Assembly (NCBI GenBank): GCA_036924085.1 | Contig: JAVGWX010000007.1 | Coordinates: forward strand, 38,004,643-38,068,642 | Direction of reading: 5' to 3' | Source: Ariolimax columbianus | Lineage: Eukaryota; Mollusca; Gastropoda; Stylommatophora; Arionidae | DNA: 64,000 bases | In this document: positions 53,446 through 62,444 of the stretch, piece by piece | How positions within the stretch are numbered: position 1 is the first letter of the stretch | Layout of the letters: each line of letters starts with the position of its first letter | Program-made: the position numbers and the translations under genes | Notes under the pieces: generated by a model | What the model saw: the letters and a program-made list of their open reading frames with translations, nothing else | Told to the model about the DNA's origin: nothing | Databases searched by the model: none

Positions 53446-54085
53446 ATCTTCCTCTGTTCTTCGCCAAATGTTCTCTGATTTCCGTACCAATGGTTCTTCA
53501 CCAAAAGTTTTATAATGTCATCTTCCTCTGTTCTTCCCCAAATGTTCTATAATTTCACCTTCCTCTGTTCTTCCCCAAAAGTTCTATAATTTCACCTTCC
53601 TCTGTTCTTCACCAAAAGTTTTATAATGTCATCTTCCTCTGTTCTTCCCCAAATGTTCTATAATTTCATCTTCCTGTTCTTCACCAAAAGTTCTATAATG
53701 TCATCTTCCTCTGTGCTTCCCCAAATGTTCTATAATTTCACCTTCCTCTGTTCTTCCCCAAAAGTTCTATAATTTCACCTTCCTCTGTTCTTCACCAAAA
53801 GTTCTATAATTTCACCTTCCTCTGTTCTTCCCCAAAAGTTCTATAATGTAATCTCCATCTGTTCTTCACCAAAAGTTATATAATTTCACCTTCCTCTGTT
53901 CTTCCTCAAAAGTTCTATAATTTCACCTTCCTTTGTTTTTCCCCAAATGTTCTATAATTTCACCTTCCTCTGTTCTTCCCCAAAAGTTATATAATTTACC
54001 TTCCTCTGTTCTTCACCAAAAGTTCTATAATTTCACCTTCCTCTGTTCTTCACCAAAAGTTCTCTGATTTCTTCTGCCACTGTTC
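53446..54085. repeat. 37-bp minisatellite, about 16 copies
   Basis: Units of 'ttctataatttcaccttcct' plus 'ctgttcttccccaaaag' (37 bp), with a subfamily carrying 'gttctataatgtcatcttcc'. No spacers, pyrimidine-rich on the plus strand. Confidence 0.95.
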
Positions 54086-54111
54086 TTTAGCCAAACAAAA
54101 AACAAAACAAA

Positions 54112-54195
54112 CCGCCAGCTGAAACCGGATAGGTCCAACCGAAAGCGCACATATCGCAGCCTCACTGTAAACTACGACATAATGTCACAATGAAC
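54112..54195 (+). repeat. R2-related fragment
   Basis: 'aggtccaaccgaaagcgcac' and 'actgtaaactacgacataat' match the R2 middle at lower identity. Confidence 0.55.
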
Positions 54196-54384
54196 TTTTC
54201 AGAAAAAAAAGCCGAAAAAAGAAGAAGAAGAAGAAATATTTAAGTGCTGACAAAGTAAATTGAGTTGCACGATCAGATCATACCTCGTTGTAATGTCTGG
54301 AAACTTCCTATATCAAGCTCAACAAGGCCAGCGTCATATGGTGCTCCTTGAACAACTTTATATTAAAAGGCTGACCTTCCTTTT

Positions 54385-54499
54385 TTTCCTCTCTCAATCC
54401 TTCTGAGACATCTTATAATGAGGTCATCGTTTCCATCTATCAATCATTCTGATATCTTATAATGAGGGACGTTAACGTTTTTTTCTCTCAATCGTTCTG
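54385..54499. repeat. About 44-bp tandem repeat, left half of a split array
   Basis: Units built on 'ctctcaatccttctga' and 'atcttataatgagg'. The array continues at 56351-56395 on the far side of the chimeric insertion. The third unit is split between the two sides. Confidence 0.7.
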
Positions 54500-54511
54500 A
54501 CATTTTGAAAT
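54500..54511. repeat. Target-site duplication of the chimera, left
   Basis: 12-bp 'acattttgaaat', identical to 56339-56350. It touches the GAA tail of the J1 part. Confidence 0.88.
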
Positions 54512-54961
54512 CTTCTTCTTCTTCTTTTTCTTCGTACGCTGTCAGACGTCAACCTGTATTTTTTCGAAAAAAGCAGCGGTCATCATGAGGCTGTCGACAC
54601 TGCCATAGAGCTTGTCTAGTGTTGCCACTGGTGATGGCCACATGTGCTTTCTCTGATCCTCGTATGTCGGGCAGTTTTGCAGCAAATGTTCAGCGGTCAT
54701 TTTCCCGGTACCACACATGCATTCATCAGTGCCATCTATCTTCAATTTATTGAATAGGTGGTACCTCAGTCTATTGTGGCCTGTGCGGAGTCTGAAGACC
54801 ACGACCTGCTCTCTTCTGTTCAACTGGTAATAGGCATCGTTTTTTGTGTAGCCAGCATGTTCTGTTTCCCATTTGGTCATGTATCTAGCTCTAATAAGCC
54901 TTTTTGACTCTTCGTATGTCACACTAGGATCTGGTTGTGGTACTCTTGCACCTTCTTTTGC
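54512..54961 (-). mobile_element. J1 LINE 3' end (LINE part of the chimera)
   Basis: Minus-strand J1 terminus with a 126-residue open frame (54922-54542): 'MTYEESKRLIRARYMTKWET', 'VVVFRLRTGHNRLRYHL', knuckle 'CMCGTGKMTAEHLLQNC' (intact C-x-C-x8-H-x4-C), 'KLYGSVDSL', 'FFEKIQVDV' and stop. Tail 'agcgtacgaagaaaaagaag' runs to the target-site duplication. J1 sequence stops at about 54961 inside the 'KEGAR' region, where 18S rRNA begins without a gap. Confidence 0.92.
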
Positions 54962-55721
54962 TGCTCAGCGAAGAGCACCCGCGGGAGAGAGCCGGCAGAC
55001 GGTAGGGCAGGAGACAACGGGCAGTGAACTGGCGCGAGCCGGACCGCCCGCCTGCGCCTGAGATCCAACTACGAGCTTTTAACTGCAACAACTTTAATAT
55101 ACGCTATTGGAGCTGGAATTACCGCGGCTGCTGGCACCAGACTTGCCCTCCAATAGATCCTCGTTAAAGGGTTTAAAGTGTACTCATTCCAATTACGAGG
55201 CCTCGAAAGAGTCCCGTATTGTTATTTTTCGTCACTACCTCCCCGTGCCGGGAGTGGGTAAGTTGCGCGCCTGCTGGCTTCCTTGGACGTGGTAGCCGTT
55301 TCTCATGCTCCCTCTCCGGAATCGAACCCTGATTCCCCGTTACCCGTTACAAACATGGTAGGCATGTCACGTACCATCGACATTTGATAGGGCAGACATT
55401 TGAAAGATGCGTCGCCGGCACACGAAGCCATGCGATCAGCACAAAGTTATCCAGTCACCAGTGGGGACGCCGCAACCCCGCGAGGGGAAACGACGATTGG
55501 TTTTGAACTAATAAAAGCGCTCTTTCCGTGAGGGTCGGAGCTTGGTAAGCATGTATTAACTCTAGAATTGACACAGTTATCCAAGTAGGATCGTGTCATC
55601 TAAGGAACCTCGACTGATTTAATGAGCCATTCGCGGTTTCACCATGAGACAGTGTGAACTTAGACATGTATGGCCTAATCTTTGAGACAAGCATATGACT
55701 ACTGGCAGGATCAACCAGATA
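54962..55721 (-). pseudogene. 18S rRNA 5' third, retroposed
   Basis: The minus strand begins with the 18S 5' end ('tatctggttgatcctgccag' from 55721) and runs through helix and V2/V3 landmarks such as 'attccagctccaatagcgta' and 'gttgcagttaaaagctcgta' into V4, stopping after about 760 nt at 'ttcgctgagcagc'. A complete 18S is about 1.8 kb, so two thirds are missing. Several normally invariant positions differ, for example 'tctagagttaatacatgc' for the usual 'gagctaatacatgc', and 'gattaggccatacatg' near the start. It is therefore a pseudogene and not an active rDNA unit. The V4 sequence is GC-rich, as in molluscs. Confidence 0.95.
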
Positions 55722-56338
55722 TCTGTCGGAGATGGACGAACCACACACACCGGTCGGCGATGGATGGATGTGTAAAAAGCCTCACCAGGACGGCCGCAGG
55801 GACCGACTGTAGGACGGACGGTTGTTCTGTCCCTCACTCCGTCGACCTAGGACCGCCTGGCAGGGGCCCGTACACACACCAACTGACCGACCGACCGGGC
55901 TCGCTCGGGGAGTGATGGCAGCGCTCTGTGCAGAACGGATCCCAACGGCCCCGGCGATGATTTTCACTCGGACTGGAGACGATTTTTGCCTGCCGGCCTG
56001 CCCTTCTCCGACCGGTTGGTCGGGCGAGGACAGGGCCTTTAGGCACGATTCCTGCTTTCCATTTGCCGATCCAAAGCTCATTGCGAGAGAAGGACCACAA
56101 GCGAGACGAACTGTCGAGATTGGCTTTACGCGCTAGCCTTCGACGAACCACACGGACTGACAAAGCTTCTCGATACGGACTACAGTAACACACCATTACC
56201 AGCGGTAGGACTCCACCAAATTGGTCCTGCTACAGTGCCGGGGGCAAGCCCGCGCTCTCACTCCGCCTGGCGGGACTGAGATCGCTATACGAACACTGGA
56301 TGCGAGTCAATCGAGCCACCGAGAGACCAGCCCCAGAT
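55722..56338 (-). other. Pre-rRNA 5' external transcribed spacer, retroposed
   Basis: 617 bp of GC-rich sequence directly upstream of the 18S 5' end on the same strand, contrasting with the AT-rich surroundings. Its position identifies it as 5' ETS. It ends precisely at the right-hand 12-bp duplication, with 'atctggggctgg' as the first bases of the copy. If copying reached the RNA 5' end, this marks the RNA polymerase I start. The many open frames here are GC-rich noise. Confidence 0.8.
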
Positions 56339-56350
56339 ACATTTTGAAAT
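56339..56350. repeat. Target-site duplication of the chimera, right
   Basis: Partner of 54500-54511, identical over 12 bp. The split minisatellite continues immediately beyond it. Confidence 0.88.
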
Positions 56351-56464
56351 GAATGCCTCGCTTCCATCTCTCAGTCCTTCTGATATCTTATAATGGATAT
56401 GTAGGATATTTTGAAGTTTATCAATCTGCCGCGTGTATCCACATTTGACAAGTTTTAAAATCAT

Positions 56465-56625
56465 AAGTGTGCCCAGAAGAGATGGACTCCTCAGAGTGTG
56501 TACAGCCAATGAGCTACGAGAACCGTCAGTGTCTATACCTTTCACCATTTGCTGAGAGAACGTTGCATCTATGGATCTGCCTAAAGTGCATTGACATCGA
56601 TTCTTAGTAGAACAAAATGTATATT
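56465..56625 (+). repeat. R4 dispersed repeat, copy 2
   Basis: 'gtgtgtacagccaatgagct', 'ccatttgctgagag' and 'ttgacatcgattcttagtag' correspond to 34850-35040. Confidence 0.5.
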
Positions 56626-57044
56626 TCGTGAGTTCTTCGAATTATAAAAGGGACTCTACTCTAAAATAAAGTTACTTGAACAAAACATATTTTGCTCCCA
56701 TTGTTAGACAGCGAGGCATGTCTTTGTAGTCTCGTGAGTTTTATAAATGGCTATTCTTTTCGGAATACAATGATTCTAGCTGATATGAAGAGCATCAAAA
56801 CCACAGATGTAAGGTAGAAATATTTTAATTTACTTTACATTATCACCAAAAAGGAGCAGCACCCACAATAATAATAAGAAACAAGCAGAATGCCCTGCTT
56901 CAAGCACGTTACTGCTATTGATTATAAACGCATACATAGGATTGTGTTGGTTTTTGAAAGTCATAAGAACCGTAAGCTAGACTCCAGGTTTGGGTACTTG
57001 ATATTATATAAATATGCAAGCTAATGCAAATCAAAATAGCAACA
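56626..57044. other. No recognisable feature
   Basis: AT-rich spacer. The minus-strand 56915-57232 frame is not supported by any motif. Confidence 0.4.
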
Positions 57045-57400
57045 AGTTGTGGTTGTTGTGGTTGTTTAATGAGTAAGTTTACTTTTTTGAGCGCCCTGAA
57101 AAGTACGTTATGTTTCGGGTTGTAGTAGCTTTTCTCATATACAAGCATGCTGATGAAAGTGGACCGCTGTCCTCCAGCCGGTTGTGCTATGGTTTGCTTT
57201 TTCTGCGTGGCACTCACTATTACGCGGATCACATTGATTCACATCTCATCAGCCAGGCTGACTTTAAAACAGCCCATTTTTAGGGAACCCTACATGAAAA
57301 AGATTATAATCTTGGTCAGTGTATTGTGCCAGACCCTAACGCGACGTCCTGGTCAGTGCGTTGTGCCTGACTGGACTAGCGTCTCAGTTCCACAAACATT
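57045..57400 (+). repeat. R1 interspersed repeat
   Basis: (GTT)-like start, 'gcgccctgaaaagtacgtta', 'gctgatgaaagtggaccg', 'ctattacgcggatcacattg' and a decayed 3' end 'ctggactagcgtctc'. A single set of terminal units. Confidence 0.75.
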
Positions 57401-57619
57401 TTAGTAAAATACGTAAATCCTATTTGGATTTATTACATCATTTTTGGTTCGATTTCCACCATGTCCAGTTTGGTAGATACTGGATTTTTTTTCTCAGGTG
57501 AAAAACTTATAACCAAATAGGTGGCGGTTGTAAGAAGCGATGTTCTGTAAACACTATGCTACTCACTTTTTAGTATTGGAAACACATGCTTAGAGAATTG
57601 TACATGTCAAACAGACACA

Positions 57620-59150
57620 ATTGAGACGAGTGGTGTTAATAGTCAAACATAGGTCATTACCAACCCTTCCTGAGACGAGTGGTGTTTATAGTCAAACATA
57701 GGTCATTACCAACCCTTCCTGAGACGAGTGGTGTTTATAGTCAAACATAGGTCATTTTCAACCCTTCCTGAGACGAGTGGTGTTTATAGTCAAACATAGG
57801 TCATTACCAACCCTTCCTGAGACGAGTAGTGTTTATAGTCAAACATAGGTCATTACCAATCCACCAACCCATCCTGAGACGGAATGTGTTTATAGTCAAA
57901 CATAGGTCATTACCAACCCTTCCTGAGACGAGTGGTGTTTATAGTCAAACATAGGTCATTACCAATCCACCAACCCATCCTGAGAAGACAGAACATATTT
58001 TGCAGTCCTGTCCACTGTATACCGACAAAAGAAGTAGCATTTGACAACAGCCAGTGTCCTTCCACGAGAAGCTGTACGGAAGCGTACAGAGCCTTGAGTC
58101 GACTGCTGCCTTCGTTAGAGTCATTGAAGTTGAGGTCTGAAGATGAACGAGAAAGAAGAAGAAGAAACATAGTTCCTTGCTAACCCACCAACCCATCCTG
58201 AGATGATTTGTGTTTAGAGTCAAACATAGGTCCTTGCTAACCCCTCCTGTGACGGGTGGTGTTTAGAGTCAAACATAGGTCCTTGCTAACCCCTCCTGAG
58301 ACGGGTGGTGTTTAGAGTCAAACATAGGTCCTTGCTAACCCCTCCTGAGACAGGTGGTGTTTAGAGTCAAACATAGGTCCTTGCTAACCCACCAATCCAT
58401 CCTGAGACGGGTGGTGTTTAGAGTCAAACATAGGTCCTTGCCAACCCACCAACCGCCCCCCCCCCCTTTCCTGTGACGGGTGGTGTTTAGAGTCAAACAT
58501 AGGTCCTTGCAAACTCACCAACCCCTCATGAGACGGGTGGTGTTTAGAGTCAAACATAGGTCCTTGCCAACCCACCAACCCCCCCCCCCCCCTCCCCCAT
58601 TCCTGTGACGGGTGGTGTTTAGAATCAAACATAGGTTCCTGCTAACCCATCATGTGACGAGTGGTGTTTAGAGTCAAACATAGGTCCTTGCTAACCCCTC
58701 CTGAGACGGGTGGTGTTTAGAGTCAAACATAGGTCCTTGCTAACCCCTCCTGAGACAGGTGGTGTTTAGAGTCAAACATAGGTCCTTGCTAACCCACCAA
58801 TCCATCCTGAGACGGGTGGTGTTTAGAGTCAAACATAGGTCCTTGCCAACCCACCAACCGCCCCCCCCCCCTTTCCTGTGACGGGTGGTGTTTAGAGTCA
58901 AACATAGGTCCTTGCAAACTCACCAACCCCTCATGAGACGGGTGGTGTTTAGAGTCAAACATAGGTCCTTGCCAACCCACCAACCCCCCCCCCCCCTCCC
59001 CCATTCCTGTGACGGGTGGTGTTTAGAATCAAACATAGGTTCCTGCTAACCCATCATGTGACGAGTGGTGTTTAGAGTCAAACATAGGTCCTTGCTAACC
59101 CATCCTGTGACAGGTGGTGTTTAGAGTCAAACACGGATCCTCGCAACTTA
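57620..59150. repeat. 49-bp minisatellite with ~405-bp higher-order duplication
   Basis: Units of 'gagacgagtggtgtttatag' plus 'tcaaacataggtcattacca' and 'acccttcct' (49 bp) at 57.6-58.0 kb change to a 'gtgtttagagtc'/'ggtccttgctaacccctcct' subtype from 58.2 kb on. Within the second block a stretch of about 405 bp (roughly 58262-58666) is repeated almost exactly at 58667-59070, including two poly-C interruptions. A J2 tail interrupts the array at about 57985-58170. The glycine/lysine-rich minus-strand frames are repeat translations. Confidence 0.93.
57985..58170 (+). mobile_element. J2 LINE tail inside the 49-bp array
   Basis: Readable in pieces as 'LQSCPLYTDKRS'-like, 'FHEKLYGSVQSLESTAAFV' and 'VIEVEV', with 3' end 'ctgaagatgaacgagaaag' and a GAA tail. 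It matches 25740-26245. Array units on both sides show it inserted into the minisatellite. Confidence 0.72.
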
Positions 59151-59198
59151 TGATGAGGTGAAGATTCAGTGAAAGGTTGGAAGCCAAACATTTATCTG

Positions 59199-59455
59199 GC
59201 GACGACGTAGATTAGTTGTGGTTAAGTGACACGACTCACAACCCAAAGGTGCTGAGCTCGCCCCCCCCCCCCCCCCCCCCCCCATCCACAGCCCCGGCCG
59301 TTACCCCGGGAAAGCAAACCCTTAGAATATTCAAGAGGAAGCAGAACCTAACATAAAATTAATGTCGAAGCCGGATGCACTAGGTCGACAGGCGCAAAAT
59401 AAAAACATAGTGCATCGCACACCGCCTTGAATAGAGAAATAAAGCGAATGCACAC
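59199..59455 (+). repeat. SINE-A, B-box interrupted by poly-C
   Basis: Head with 'ttagttgtggttaagtgaca', then the B-box region replaced by a long C run (about 59262-59283), body 'gaagcaaacccttagaatat', 'gaagccggatgcactaggtc' and the full 3' end 'gaatagagaaataaagcg'. Confidence 0.8.
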
Positions 59456-60104
59456 CAAAAACAACAACAACAAAAACATTCACCGCAAATGCAAAAGTAT
59501 AAACAGTTAAAACACGCTCAACAGGATTGGTACTCTGTAGAATCCACTCAGGTCACAACAGATTGACGTTCTTTCTTCTCAAAAGACTAATTCAGTGCTC
59601 TTCAACATCGGTAGCAGAATAATGAGGTCCTGGATTAAAAACATAGGACGATTGTGGGATTGTCTATGTAACTATATCTGGCATAGCTTGCGCATATATT
59701 GTCTCTCCGAATCTGCTAGACCTAGGAGTTCCTATAGTTCCTGTTAATTTGGTCTCTGAGCGCCACCTATTGACAAGAATGGTTCATCTAGCATGAGCCA
59801 CAGGTAGGCCAATCCTGTACAATCACTGCAATATATCTAGCTTCATTCTGTGAACCGACTTCCTCTTGAACACCGGTTGTTGATATATCCTGTTTATACC
59901 TACAAATACCCCGCTCTTGCTGAAGCTTTGTTCTTCTCTCTCTTCATTTTTCAATCTCGTATTGACAGCTACAATTATGATTTAGTACGCAATTGTATCA
60001 AAACGATTGTTTTCGTCACCAGATGCTGTTTGATCGATGATCGGAGAGCTGGACATATGACTAATGATTTGTTCGTACTATTTTTTGTGTGTTGTGAATT
60101 GACT
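59456..60104. other. No recognisable feature
   Basis: AT-rich. The 59850-60155 frame has no supporting motif. Confidence 0.4.
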
Positions 60105-60465
60105 TGGCTTCGTTCGTTCTCAATCTCCCGCTACCAAATCCTGACACGGGCCTAAGCAGCAGAATGTAGTCCGGAGAATGGAATGCGTTGTGTCGTAGTT
60201 TACAGCTTGACTGCGATATTTGCACCTTTCGGTCCAACACATCCGACTTCAGCAAACATTTTTTGAGTACTGGGTTAGAATTTCCTCTTCGATCCCGCCT
60301 CCTTAACCAGTCTGCTCTGTCCCAGCCTGTTATCCAGTATCATCGCGTGGAGGTGTAGAAGGGTCTTGGCAGCTCTGGTTCGCTGGCCCTGACGCTTGCA
60401 GTCAGCTATGGGTCGCTGACCGCTGCAGCTCATGCGCTGCTCAGCATCTTGATCCCGGAAACATG
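60105..60465 (-). repeat. R2 SINE-like repeat, left arm of an inverted pair
   Basis: Complete R2 on the minus strand, from 'gggatcaagatgctgagcag' (sense, near 60460) to the 'gaacgaacgaagccaagtc' end near 60105. It pairs with 60785-61138 as inverted arms of about 350 bp. Confidence 0.85.
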
Positions 60466-60509
60466 TTAGTACAAGTCTGCATTAATCATTATGTATTATA
60501 ATTAGGGCT

Positions 60510-60775
60510 ATAAATAAAACACTATCTTATGCTAAATTGATAAAATGTTTAGACAGCTGTGCCAGTACATTAATGAGCAATATATTAGGTTAGTGTTACA
60601 CACAGAAGTACGATGGCACTCAAAGGACACATACTTGACTGGTTTTCGTGAATTATATGAGAGCGTCATACCGTTTTTTTTTACAAGTGAAAATGAGGCT
60701 AATCCATGTCAACAATTGCAAACAATAATACATGATCCACTTTTATTTTTCAGGCATTTTAAAGAAATTTAATCA
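60510..60775 (+). pseudogene. hAT-type (ZBED5/FAM200-like) transposase fragment
   Basis: Frame 60545-60772: 'RLVLHTEVRWHSKDTYLTGF', 'ELYESVIPFFF'. The 'lhTEVRWlSrg..l.rf.eL' pattern is a hallmark of hAT-derived ZBED5/FAM200/SCAND3-like proteins, within the catalytic fold. The piece is 75 residues and stops inside the R2-flanked interval. The fragment at 3722-3949 represents the C-terminus of a similar protein. Confidence 0.65.
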
Positions 60776-60784
60776 AATTAATTT

Positions 60785-61138
60785 GCGATGGGATCAAGAC
60801 GCTGAGCAGCAGTGGTCAACGACCCATAGCTGACTGCTAGCGTCAGGGCCAGCGAAACAGAGCTGCCAAGACCCTTCTACACCTCCACGCGGTGATCCTG
60901 GATAACAGGCTGCAACAGAGCAGACTGGCTACGGAGAAGGGATTGAAGAGGGATTGCTAATCCGGTACTCAAAAAATGCTTGCTGAAGAATGTGTTGGAC
61001 CAAAAGGTGCAAATATCGCAGTGAAGCTGTAAACTAGAACACAACGCATTCCGCTCTCTGGACTACATTCTGCTACTTAGACCCGTGTTATGGTTTGGTA
61101 GCGGGAGATTGAGAACGAACGAAGTCAAGCCAATTAGG
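60785..61138 (+). repeat. R2 SINE-like repeat, right arm of an inverted pair
   Basis: Complete R2 on the plus strand starting 'gggatcaagacgctgagcag' at 60789 and ending 'gaacgaacgaagtcaagcc' near 61132. A chimeric LINE fragment abuts its 3' end. Confidence 0.85.
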
Positions 61139-61139
61139 G

Positions 61140-61470
61140 CAAGCAGCGTGCCTTGAATACCCACTAATTGTAGGGCCTTCCACAGTGCGTGTCTGTCCAC
61201 AGAATCGACAGCCTTTCTCAAACCCCTCATGTCGCATACCATGATTTGTCTTTCCTGTGCCTTGGTAAGATTCCATGTCTGACACTGGTAGCAGAGAGTT
61301 GGTATAAAAATACTATTTATCAGATGTCTCTTTGTCTCCATTGGAATGTATTTGTATCTTAGTAATGGTGGGAGCTGATAGGAACCCACATTAGCTTTCT
61401 GTGTTCTTGATTCCACCTCTTTATCTAGTCTTCCATCGTGTATGAACAAGCTGCCGCAGTATTTGAATTA
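61140..61470 (-). pseudogene. Fused fragments of two LINEs (LINE-F thumb + LINE-G palm)
   Basis: Minus-strand open frame 61449-61063 first reads LINE-F post-RT sequence ('NSIFIPTLCYQCQTWNLTKA', 'QIMVCDMRGLRKA'). At about 61210 it switches in frame to LINE-G palm sequence ('DSVDRHALWKALQLVGIQGT'), an earlier part of an ORF and a different family (compare 62995-63060). The order is impossible within one LINE, so the join is a rearrangement or template switch. After about 61138 it runs into R2. Confidence 0.7.
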
Positions 61471-61496
61471 ATTGACTTGTTTAAGCTCTGTACTTT

Positions 61497-61830
61497 GAAT
61501 GAGGAAATACGAGATAGAATTACAACAGCAATATGACCTTTTGAAGACCTGTTGGCAACTGTCAAAAGAAGGAAACTCGCTTGGTACGGTCACATATCGA
61601 GATCAAATGGTCTTGCAAATACAATCCTTCACGGAAAGGTGCCAGGTAGACGACGAAGAGGCTGTCCCAAAAAGAGATGGGAGGACATCAAAGAATGGAC
61701 CAATCTCCGACCTGAAGAGGCTCAGGGAGCGGCCTCTGACAGAGAACGGTGACGTGGTGTTGTGAGGATGTCTTCTTGTGTGCCCCAACGACCTCATCGG
61801 TTACGGGATGACCTGACCTGACATGACGTG
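61497..61830 (+). pseudogene. LINE-E 3' end
   Basis: 'NEEIRDRITTAI', a stop, 'PFEDLLATVKRRKLAWYGH', 'GKVPGRRRRGCPKKRWEDIK' and the terminal 'cgggatgacctgacctgac' tail. Nearly identical to the end of 165-792. 5' truncated. Confidence 0.8.
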
Positions 61831-61954
61831 ACTTTGTATCTGTATATTTAATGGTTTCTCTATTCTGCAGATTTTTCATTGCGACTGATTTTCAGTGCGA
61901 GTCAGCACATGTTATATGAATTTATCTTTGCTCTATGTTGGACAATAAGCATTC

Positions 61955-62320
61955 GGTTTGTGGATAAAGTTGAAACCTTCGAAATGTGGATATATGGATG
62001 GATAAGTCGTATCTGATGGAAGGACAAGCGAACAATTTGGCACATTCAATATTTTGGACATATAAAGAGACACAGCACACCGTTGAAAACGAAACTAGAG
62101 GGAAAGGTGAACTTTCGGTGGACAAGAGGAAAACAGATATTGACGTGGAAGGCATCAAGAGATGGACTGACAACAGTCTGTCGGAGTGTGCCAGAAAGGC
62201 AAGATGAATAGGATGTTAAAGTGACATTGCAGTCAACCTTCAATGCGAACACGGTCATCATCATCCTCATCATCACATTTCCAGAATGTTGTAAAAGACG
62301 AGCTAAAAAGCGTTGCACAA
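61955..62320 (+). pseudogene. LINE C-terminal remnant
   Basis: One frame reads 'VETFEMWIYGWISRI', 'YFGHIKRHSTPLKTKLEGKV', a basic/Trp stretch and 'VPERQDE'. This is the order found after the RT domain in RTE-like LINEs. Frameshifts and stops are present. Confidence 0.6.
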
Positions 62321-62339
62321 GTTAACACATCATGATGTT

Positions 62340-62430
62340 GCAGAAGGCGGATGTGTCGGACCGACCGAAAGGTGCGAATATCGCAGTCAAGCGGTAAACT
62401 AGCGACACAGCGGACTACATCTTGCTACTT
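62340..62430 (+). repeat. R2 fragment
   Basis: 'aaggtgcgaatatcgcagtc' and 'cggactacatcttgctactt' match the R2 middle. The copy is cut at about 62430 where LINE-G begins. Confidence 0.65.
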
Positions 62431-62444
62431 CCCTTCCCTGTTCA

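Noticed and set aside
53446..54085. CRISPR-like array (37-bp period)
   Set aside because: Units are contiguous with no spacers and the genome is eukaryotic. The 22-, 26-, 33-, 44- and 70-bp arrays are rejected for the same reason.
54962..55721. Functional 18S rRNA gene
   Set aside because: Only the 5' third is present, it is fused to a LINE, flanked by a target-site duplication, and has changes at normally invariant positions.
55619..56196. Overlapping open frames on both strands in GC-rich DNA
   Set aside because: They fall in 18S/5' ETS sequence, where GC richness creates long chance frames.
58384..59004. Glycine-rich repeat proteins on the minus strand
   Set aside because: They are translations of the 49-bp minisatellite and its higher-order duplicate.
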